DNA of 5,702 nt from CALVXC01 sp036636255 (GTDB lineage: Bacteria; Bacillota_I; Bacilli_A; RF39; UBA660), in contig JAVWOV010000050.1 in the NCBI GenBank assembly GCA_036636255.1, forward strand, positions 1 to 5,702. Reading direction: 5' to 3'. The translations under genes and the position numbers were made by a program. Below the pieces are notes generated by a model. The model was not told where the DNA came from and ran no database searches. It was given only the letters and a program-made list of their open reading frames with translations. Each line of letters opens with the position of its first letter. Within the stretch, counting starts at the first letter, position 1. Below, piece after piece: positions 1 through 5,321 of this stretch.

Positions 1-257
1 GACATATAACTTTCTTCGTTTACTCACTTAATTTACTACATAAAGTTACGTGTATCTTTCGGACTTTAGTTTGTTTAATAACATTATCCATTTATGCAGC
101 CTTAGTATCAAGTTTCTGTTCGTTGAGCCACGATTTTGTTCCACACTTCCTTTAGCCCTAACATCACTGTTAATGCGTTGTGCATCTCTAATACTTCGCA
201 GATACTTACGTGTATAGTGGACTTTCACCACCTAGTTATATGCCATGCCCGGCACAC
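1..257 (-). mobile_element. Group II intron, bacterial class C (IIC), 5' part of domain I; continues beyond the left edge
   Basis: Read on the minus strand, the element starts at 257 with GTGTGCCGGGCATGG, the class C form of the group II 5' end (compare the Oceanobacillus iheyensis intron). The GGTGAAAGTCCAC segment follows (217-229). Further in, a stretch around 50-95 (ATGGAT, an A-rich loop, AAAGTCC) resembles, from memory, the O. iheyensis domain I region carrying EBS1. Domain I looks somewhat shorter than in that intron. No intron-encoded reverse transcriptase is visible; it would lie in domain IV, left of the window. The insertion point is one base past the U-tract of the tRNA terminator, the usual target of class C introns. 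Small ORFs readable here are incidental to structured RNA. Whether the intron is complete and mobile cannot be judged from this piece. Confidence 0.88.
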
Positions 258-258
258 T

Positions 259-290
259 AAAAAACTTACGATACCATATTGGTTCGTAAG
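259..290 (-). terminator. Rho-independent terminator of the tRNA-Cys/tRNA-Gly unit
   Basis: On the minus strand CTTACGA-ACC pairs with GGT-A-TCGTAAG: ten base pairs with one bulged A and a 5-nt loop. TTTTTT (264-259) follows directly. It lies 11 nt past the CCA end of tRNA-Gly. There is no comparable T-run on the plus side, so it acts leftward only. It also serves as the landing site of the adjoining intron. Confidence 0.88.
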
Positions 291-301
291 CTGTTTTCAA
301 T

Positions 302-376
302 TGGAGCAAGTGACCGGAATCGAACCGGCATCCTAGCCTTGGCAAGGCTATATACTAACCATTGTACTACACCTGC
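302..376 (-). tRNA. tRNA-Gly (anticodon GCC), CCA encoded
   Basis: The minus-strand cloverleaf has acceptor stem GCAGGTG/CACTTGC (one G-U pair), discriminator U and a gene-encoded CCA at 304-302. The D arm is GTAC/GTAT around AATGGTTA. The anticodon stem TAGCC/GGCTA closes loop TTGCCAA, with GCC in the anticodon position, which reads GGC and GGU. The T arm has loop TTCGATT on five pairs including a G-U. It is the second gene of a two-tRNA transcript, 35 nt after tRNA-Cys and 11 nt before the terminator. Confidence 0.97.
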
Positions 377-411
377 ATAAAAATTTAATATTATCCAATA
401 ATAAATAAGAT

Positions 412-485
412 TGGAGGGGCCAGCCGGATTTGAACCGACGATCGGGGAGTTGCAGTCCCATGCCTTACCACTTGGCCATGGCCCC
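412..485 (-). tRNA. tRNA-Cys (anticodon GCA), CCA encoded
   Basis: The minus-strand cloverleaf has perfect acceptor stem GGGGCCA/TGGCCCC, discriminator U and encoded CCA at 414-412. The D arm (GCC/GGC around AAGTGGTAA) and T loop TTCAAAT are typical of bacterial tRNA-Cys. The anticodon stem TGGGA/TCCCC closes loop CTGCAAC, with GCA as anticodon, reading UGC and UGU. The outermost anticodon-stem pair (27-43) is U-C, a mismatch; the other four pairs are sound. It is the first gene of the unit, beginning about 10 nt after the -10 box, so the primary transcript has almost no leader. Confidence 0.97.
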
Positions 486-495
486 ATACAAATAG

Positions 496-524
496 ATTAT
501 AACAAAAAACAAAATATTTGTAAA
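496..524 (-). promoter_or_regulatory. Sigma-A type promoter of the tRNA-Cys/tRNA-Gly unit
   Basis: On the minus strand TTTACA (524-519) is separated by exactly 17 bp from a perfect TATAAT (501-496), preceded by TG one base upstream (extended -10, TGTTATAAT). Ten bases separate the -10 from the 5' end of tRNA-Cys, placing transcription start nearly at the mature end, as is usual for strong stable-RNA promoters. Confidence 0.85.
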
Positions 525-582
525 TGTATTTATCATTATTTTAAACATTTAATCTATTATATACAATTATATGACACAAGTT

Positions 583-619
583 GACAATATTAATATAAAA
601 AAAAATTAAAAATATTGTC
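583..619. repeat. Perfect 9-bp inverted repeat overlapping the LCP gene -35 (possible operator)
   Basis: GACAATATT (583-591) and AATATTGTC (611-619) are exact inverse copies, separated by a 19-bp A/T spacer. The right arm covers most of the -35 hexamer at 615-620; the left arm sits 28 bp upstream, suited to a dimeric regulator. No T-run follows, so a terminator is unlikely. In such AT-rich DNA chance is possible. No regulator can be named. Confidence 0.4.
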
Positions 620-643
620 TATTTAGTAAAATTACGATATAAT
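615..643 (+). promoter_or_regulatory. Promoter of the LCP-family gene
   Basis: TTGTCT (615-620, four of six matches to TTGACA) lies 17 bp before a perfect TATAAT (638-643). This predicts a start near 650 and a leader of roughly 23 nt containing the ribosome binding site AAGGAGG (657-663), nine bases before the ATG. The better-looking TTGACA at 581 has no -10 at a workable distance. Confidence 0.72.
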
Positions 644-672
644 ATTCTAAGTATCTAAGGAGGAATTACCAA

Positions 673-2682
673 ATGAAAAAAAACAAAAAAAACAAAACAA
701 ATAAAGCAAGTAAAATAATATCCTTTATAATATTACTGCTTATAACCCTAAGCAGTGCTTATTTAAGCTATCTAATTTATCTCTTAAAAGATATAGAAAC
801 ATTATTAAGAATATGTTCTATAAGTTTTTTACTAATCATTATACTAATATTTTTTATAACAAGAAAAAAAATATTAAAAAAAAGCAAAATAAAATCACTA
901 ATAACCCTTATAACTTTTATGATAATATATCTAGCACTAATAAGTTTTACAAGCTATAACTTCAATAAAGTATACAATAAAATAAGTAACGTCACAACAA
1001 GCGAATACACCATTTATAAAACAAGCATCGTTACCAACAAAAACAATCCCGCCAAAAAAATAGAAGATATAAATAACGACACTATCGGCATGATCAATGA
1101 CAAAGATAACATTGAAGGCAATCTAATATCCCAAGAAATTATTAAAAAAAATAATCTAAAAAATAAAATTAAAAAATATGACAACTACATTGATATGCTT
1201 GATGCATTAAAAGAAAATAAAATAAAATACTTATTTTTACCAACCAAATATGTATCTATGTTTAAAAATATAGACGGATATAATCATATTGATCAAACAA
1301 CTAAAATATTATATACACAAACCAAAAAATTAAAAAAAGAAACAAAAATAAATAAAGGCGGTACCGTCAAAGAACCATTTACCTTATTATTAATGGGCGT
1401 TGATTCAGAAACAGAAAATATTGAAGGCGCAACCTTTAATGGCGATTCCCTAATGCTATTAACCTTTAATCCAAAAACGCTTAATACAACCATTCTAAGC
1501 ATCCCTCGCGATACATATGTTCCTATTTCTTGCTTTAGCGGAGAAAGAAAAAACAAAATAACTCATGCCGCTTGGTATGGTGAAGAATGTATGATGAAAA
1601 CAATTGAAAATTTCACTAATATTCCTATCGACTATTTTGTCAAAATAAACTTCAAAGGTGTCGTTAGTTTAGTAGACTCCTTAAAAGGAATAAAAGTAGA
1701 TGTCCCCATAGAATTTTGTGAACAAGATAGTAATCGTAACTTTAATAATGAAATATGTTTAAACGAAGGATTACAAACATTAAACGGCGAAGAAGCATTA
1801 GCCTTATCACGTCATAGAAAAACTATCAATGACTTTATAAGAGGACAAAATCAACAATTAGTCGTTCAAGGAATGCTCAACAAATTAAGAAGTATAAACA
1901 ACTTAAACACAGTCTATAAATTACTTGACACCATTAGTAATAATATGGAAACAAATATGAGCACTTCCGAAATTTTATCATTTTACAATATAGCTAAAAA
2001 CATCTTAGCCCAAAAAGAAAAAGCTGACTTTTCAGATTTAATCAGTTTTCAAAGACTATATCTAAGTGGCTATGACCAATATATATATGACTACAGCAGT
2101 AAATCAGGACAAGGAACAGGTTTAAGTTTATATAATTTTGTTCCCTATCAAGGAAGCATTAATGATATAAAAAAAGCCATGGAAATAAACCTAGGATTAA
2201 AAAAACACGAAACAATTAAAAAGTTTAGTTTTTCAGTTGATGAACCATATCAAGCAACCATCATTGGAAAAAAAGAATATGATGAAAACTCCATATCACT
2301 CCTTCCAAGCTTCATCGGTTATGACAAATCAGTTGCCACAAGTTACGGTAGTAAACATGGCATCCCCGTAAACGTTAAATACGTGAATGCCTCTTACCCT
2401 TCCCAAAAAGCAGGGCAAATAATTAATCAAAGCCTACCAGAAGATATGGATTTATCAGAAATAAACAAATCAACCGGATTAACCATAACCGTTATCGAAA
2501 AAAATTATCAAGCACCAATTAAAGAAGAAACAACAAAAAAAGAACCAATTAAAAAAGAAGAAACTAAACCCGATAATGAAACCAAACCCGATAACGAAAC
2601 TAAACCCAATCCTGGAACTAATCCTAATCCCGGAACTAATCCCGGAACCAGCACCGATCCCACTACCCCTTTATTACCTTAA
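673..2682 (+). CDS. LCP (LytR-CpsA-Psr) family wall-polymer transferase with three N-terminal membrane segments, solute-binding-like insert and C-terminal PASTA-like domain
   Basis: LCP enzymes move undecaprenyl-pyrophosphate-linked glycopolymers (teichoic acid, capsule) onto peptidoglycan outside the membrane. Order in this 669-residue protein: Lys-rich start; membrane helices about 15-38, 45-63 and 74-94; a region at 108-222 resembling a lobe of a periplasmic solute-binding domain (inference); the LCP domain about 236-405. LCP marks are LLLMGVDSE (D244), GDSLM (D258), SIPRD (R279, D280), NKITHA (294-299), YFVKINF, LNGEEALALSRHR (R380, R382) and DFIRGQNQQ (D387, R390). Two usual arginines are Asn here (N256, N393). 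A PASTA-like unit spans about 541-609, then a Lys/Glu- and Pro-rich tail with repeats. The start follows a strong AAGGAGG at nine bases. The gene is a single transcription unit with its own terminator. The family is certain; the polymer transferred is unknown, and no glycopolymer genes are adjacent. Confidence 0.96.
   Translation: MKKNKKNKTNKASKIISFIILLLITLSSAYLSYLIYLLKDIETLLRICSISFLLIIILIFFITRKKILKKSKIKSLITLITFMIIYLALISFTSYNFNKVYNKISNVTTSEYTIYKTSIVTNKNNPAKKIEDINNDTIGMINDKDNIEGNLISQEIIKKNNLKNKIKKYDNYIDMLDALKENKIKYLFLPTKYVSMFKNIDGYNHIDQTTKILYTQTKKLKKETKINKGGTVKEPFTLLLMGVDSETENIEGATFNGDSLMLLTFNPKTLNTTILSIPRDTYVPISCFSGERKNKITHAAWYGEECMMKTIENFTNIPIDYFVKINFKGVVSLVDSLKGIKVDVPIEFCEQDSNRNFNNEICLNEGLQTLNGEEALALSRHRKTINDFIRGQNQQLVVQGMLNKLRSINNLNTVYKLLDTISNNMETNMSTSEILSFYNIAKNILAQKEKADFSDLISFQRLYLSGYDQYIYDYSSKSGQGTGLSLYNFVPYQGSINDIKKAMEINLGLKKHETIKKFSFSVDEPYQATIIGKKEYDENSISLLPSFIGYDKSVATSYGSKHGIPVNVKYVNASYPSQKAGQIINQSLPEDMDLSEINKSTGLTITVIEKNYQAPIKEETTKKEPIKKEETKPDNETKPDNETKPNPGTNPNPGTNPGTSTDPTTPLLP
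2560..2643 (+). repeat. 18-bp tandem repeats encoding the Pro/Thr/Asn-rich C-terminal tail of the LCP protein
   Basis: Units of 18 bp run at 2560-2577, 2578-2595, 2596-2613 and 2614-2631, followed by a 12-bp partial unit to 2643. The first two differ at two positions (GAAACTAAACCCGATAAT against GAAACCAAACCCGATAAC). They encode ETKPDN, ETKPDN, ETKPNP, GTNPNP and GTNP. Being multiples of three, gain or loss keeps the frame, so tail length may vary between strains. Confidence 0.85.
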
Positions 2683-2713
2683 AAGAGAATTATATTTAAA
2701 TAATTCTTTTTTT
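2683..2713 (+). terminator. Rho-independent terminator of the LCP gene
   Basis: Immediately after the TAA stop, AAGAGAATTAT pairs with ATAATTCTTTT around loop ATTTAA (2694-2699), with one G-U pair, running into a T-run at 2707-2713. The stem is AT-rich and weak in GC, in keeping with the genome, but its position right after the stop and the U-tract support it. Confidence 0.75.
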
Positions 2714-2728
2714 AATTTTTAATATAAT

Positions 2729-2758
2729 AAAAAGCCCATTATATCCTTAATAGACTTT
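2729..2758 (-). terminator. Rho-independent terminator of the U32 gene (minus strand)
   Basis: On the minus strand AAAGTCTATT (2758-2749) pairs with AATGGGCTTT (2740-2731) over ten positions including two G-U wobbles. The loop is AAGGATAT, followed by a T-rich tail (TTATT). On the plus strand the two wobbles become C-A mismatches, so the structure works in one direction only. It begins 29 bp after the U32 stop codon. Confidence 0.75.
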
Positions 2759-2786
2759 ATAATAATAAATTATACAAACATTACTA

Positions 2787-4916
2787 CTATTTATTATCTC
2801 TTAAACAATTAATTCCCATATCATAATACTTAACATCATAATTATTTCTAGCCCTATAATTATAAATATACATAATATCATTAACTGTAACCACCTTATA
2901 TAAATTACCAAAACGATCCCTTAAATGCAATAAATCCCTATTATATTTTTTATTTAAACTAAATTTACAAACCATAACTTCTTCATAACCACTAACAATA
3001 AGCTCCAAATTAGGATGTTTCTTATATCGATCGTGATAAGCTTTAATTAAATTTTTAATTTGATCATCCCTCAATTCATAAGATAACGTTACCCGTCTTG
3101 CACCAACACTATGTAAAAAAGCCACTGTATAAGAATTAGTAACATTAAAAGAAAAATCTGTAATTACTTTATCAAGTTTATTAAAAGCTCCAACATCACC
3201 TACTAACACTAAATCACTCATAAAACAATAATTATCCATAACCCTCGGTAACTTTAAAATAGTATTTTTTAATGAAATATCACAATATATAATATCATAT
3301 AAATTCTTACTTAATTGTTGATATAAATCTGCATTCACTAAAACAGCTCGTAAACGTTCCTGTTTAAAATCCGGTACAACAATATCATAAATGTTTTCAA
3401 CATAAGAAAGCTTATATAATCTAGCCAAATTTAACTTACTAACCACTTCTCTTCTTAAATTATTTAACTCATTCAACGGAATAAATATATTATCCGAAAT
3501 ATCAATAATCAAATCAGTAAACTCATAAATCGTATCCCCTAACTTAATAATTTTTTCAAAAATAATAGCCTTAGTAGTCGGCCTATTTTTAGCCCGTATC
3601 ACCCTATTACCAACAACATTAACAACATTCTTACCATCATCTAATATAATAGTTAATCGTTCATCTAAAAAGCCTATTACCTTACCAGTAATTTTAACCC
3701 GTCTTAAATTTAAAGCAATATTTTTTTCTAACTTACAATACTGATCATTATCCCTTGTAATAATTACCCTAGCACCTTTATAAATAGGCCGATAAAATTT
3801 AAAAGTAATAATATCACCCCTAAAAGCCTTTTTAACTAATTTATTATTAACATAAAATTCATTTAAAATAAAACCATAATCAACATCAGAAATTATTCTG
3901 ATTCCTGAATTAATGCTAATATTATTAACTAACTTAACCTTAACCATCCCATCCTTAAAAGAAAGTACTTCACCTACATCAACCCCCCTATGATTTGGTC
4001 TAAATGAATTAACAATATCATCGTTACTAGTATCAAATAAAAAACCTTTAGTAAATTCACGATTAAATATTTTTTTAAGTTCAATTATTGATGATTCCTT
4101 TATATCATTTTTTTTATTTTTAACATAATTATCAATAGCATAACGATATAAACTAGCAACCTTATATACATAAACAGCTGATTTCATTCGCCCCTCAATT
4201 TTAAAACTATCAACCCCGCTTTCAATTAAGCAAATAATATTCTCCAAAGTACATAAATCTTTACAACTAAGTGGATACTTGTTATTTTGAAACTTATAAT
4301 CACCACTCATAACATCATAATTTAAACGACAACTTCCCGTACATGTACCTCGATTACCACTTCTATTTCCAATTAAACTACTCATTAAACATTGACCTGA
4401 ATAACTAACACATAATGACCCATGAACAAAAATTTCTAACTCTATATCTACATTTTTTTTAATCTTTTTAACTAAGTCTAATGACAATTCCCGAGCTAAA
4501 ACAACTCTTTTAACTCCAAGCTTTTTCATAAATAATACCCCATCTAAATTATGAACATACATTTGGGTAGATGCATGTATCACCAAATTAGGAAAAGTTT
4601 TACGCACTAAATCTAACATACCTAAATCTTGAATAATAACTGCATCAACATTATTCTGATGTAAAAAAGCAATATATTTAATAAAAGAAGTTACTTCATG
4701 TTCATAAATTAAAGTATTAACCGTCACATAAACTTTAACCCCATATAAATGACAATAATTAATCGCCTTAATTATCTCATCATTAGAAAAATTGGCAGCA
4801 AATCCTCGCGCACCATATAAATTACCACCCAAATAAACAGCATCGCAACCCCCCATAACAGCCGCCTTTAAATTTTTAAAATTACCAACAGGAGCCAGTA
4901 ACTCAGGTATTTTCAT
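2787..4916 (-). CDS. U32-family protein with DUF3656-type domain, RlhA-like (probable RNA hydroxylation enzyme; often labelled peptidase)
   Basis: The protein has 709 residues from the ATG at 4916. It opens with the U32 start (PELLAPVGN) and contains IHASTQM near 113-119. The full U32 signature lies at 161-179, from E161 through GSLC (C169) and SGQC (C176) to S179. Further cysteines C192, C196, C218 and C222 are candidates, with C169/C176, for metal-cluster binding. KIEGRMKS is at 239-246. An HRG...GEV beta region (about 309-400) and a DUF3656-like segment (about 406-498, ending FIPLNELNNLRRE) follow. The C-terminal lobe holds TLSYEL and LRDRFGN. This long U32-plus-DUF3656 layout is that of E. 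coli RlhA, which makes 5-hydroxycytidine in 23S rRNA using prephenate; shorter U32 proteins (TrhP) act on tRNA. An rRNA role here is inference from architecture. A GTG at 4922 would add two residues but sits two bases from the Shine-Dalgarno. Confidence 0.95.
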   Translation of the reverse strand: MKIPELLAPVGNFKNLKAAVMGGCDAVYLGGNLYGARGFAANFSNDEIIKAINYCHLYGVKVYVTVNTLIYEHEVTSFIKYIAFLHQNNVDAVIIQDLGMLDLVRKTFPNLVIHASTQMYVHNLDGVLFMKKLGVKRVVLARELSLDLVKKIKKNVDIELEIFVHGSLCVSYSGQCLMSSLIGNRSGNRGTCTGSCRLNYDVMSGDYKFQNNKYPLSCKDLCTLENIICLIESGVDSFKIEGRMKSAVYVYKVASLYRYAIDNYVKNKKNDIKESSIIELKKIFNREFTKGFLFDTSNDDIVNSFRPNHRGVDVGEVLSFKDGMVKVKLVNNISINSGIRIISDVDYGFILNEFYVNNKLVKKAFRGDIITFKFYRPIYKGARVIITRDNDQYCKLEKNIALNLRRVKITGKVIGFLDERLTIILDDGKNVVNVVGNRVIRAKNRPTTKAIIFEKIIKLGDTIYEFTDLIIDISDNIFIPLNELNNLRREVVSKLNLARLYKLSYVENIYDIVVPDFKQERLRAVLVNADLYQQLSKNLYDIIYCDISLKNTILKLPRVMDNYCFMSDLVLVGDVGAFNKLDKVITDFSFNVTNSYTVAFLHSVGARRVTLSYELRDDQIKNLIKAYHDRYKKHPNLELIVSGYEEVMVCKFSLNKKYNRDLLHLRDRFGNLYKVVTVNDIMYIYNYRARNNYDVKYYDMGINCLRDNK

Positions 4917-4924
4917 ATCCACAT

Positions 4925-4931
4925 CTCCCTC
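4925..4931 (-). promoter_or_regulatory. Ribosome binding site that decides the U32 start
   Basis: The minus strand reads GAGGGAG, then ATGTGGAT (8 nt), then ATGAAA. An 8-nt gap to the ATG at 4916 is ideal, whereas the in-frame GTG at 4922 is only two bases away. The overlapping ATG at 4924 is out of frame and hits TGA after three codons. U32 proteins usually start close to the PELLAP motif, which also favours the ATG at 4916. Confidence 0.75.
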
Positions 4932-4987
4932 ACATAATAGTATTTATAAGTAATATTTCACTTACATTTAATTTTTTTCTATTTATT

Positions 4988-5007
4988 CTATTTTATAAGT
5001 AAAATAG
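4988..5007. repeat. Perfect 8-bp palindrome with 4-nt centre upstream of the U32 gene
   Basis: CTATTTTA (4988-4995), centre TAAG, then TAAAATAG (5000-5007). Neither strand continues into a T-run, so it is not a terminator. It lies 72-91 bp upstream of the U32 start and contains TATAAA on the minus strand, which could be a -10 inside an operator. It may equally be a chance AT-rich hairpin. Confidence 0.5.
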
Positions 5008-5251
5008 TTAAAACTTTTGTAAATGAAACGCTAGTGTTAAAATATTATTGGACTAAGAACTATTATTCCATCTCCTGTAACCCAATTGGTGTTTACAATT
5101 AAAGATTGTTTCTCTTCTTATTAGTTATATTTCTTCTAACTCAGATACTATTTCTATTATTGCTTTAGTTCGCAGTTTGAATTCCTTACTTATTTTAACA
5201 TAAAATAACGTTTTAATTATTTTTTTATGCTTTCTTTAGCTAAAACACTAA

Positions 5252-5257
5252 TATAAT
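5252..5257 (+). promoter_or_regulatory. Possible -10 box of the TspO gene
   Basis: A perfect TATAAT lies 64 bp before the TspO ATG. No good -35 hexamer is found 16-18 bp upstream, so this is a weak call in AT-rich DNA. Confidence 0.3.
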
Positions 5258-5321
5258 TTAAAAATAAACAATCAATAAGCATAATTTTATACAAATAAAA
5301 TAAACTATATTGGTGATTAAA

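Larger units (their letters stand above)
4917..5321. other. Long intergenic stretch (about 405 bp) between the U32 and TspO genes
   Basis: It holds the U32 leader and ribosome binding site, a perfect palindrome (4988-5007), an 11-bp direct repeat TTTATAAGTAA (4943-4953 and 4992-5002), and a possible TspO promoter near 5252. I could not find a convincing sigma-A promoter for the U32 gene. On the minus strand, 5125-5235 and 5037-5118 stay open for 37 and 27 codons. Their peptides look protein-like (for example SKEFKLRTKAIIEIVSELEE) but lack start codons and are broken by stops, so they may be decayed coding sequence. I recognise no RNA gene here. Confidence 0.6.

Noticed and set aside
46..336. 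Small open frames over the intron, terminator and tRNA-Gly on both strands
   Set aside because: They lie on structured RNA (intron domain I, hairpin, tRNA), lack suitable ribosome binding sites and show no protein family pattern.
266..487. 73-codon open frame on the minus strand across both tRNAs
   Set aside because: It is a reading of the two tRNA genes and the spacer, not a coding gene.
581..599. TTGACA at 581 as the -35 of the LCP promoter
   Set aside because: No acceptable -10 lies 16-18 bp downstream; the pair at 615/638 fits far better.
1293..1556. 87-codon open frame on the minus strand inside the LCP gene
   Set aside because: It is antisense to the most conserved LCP motifs and lacks a ribosome binding site; a shadow frame.
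4988..5007. Palindrome as a terminator
   Set aside because: Neither strand has a T-run directly after the stem.
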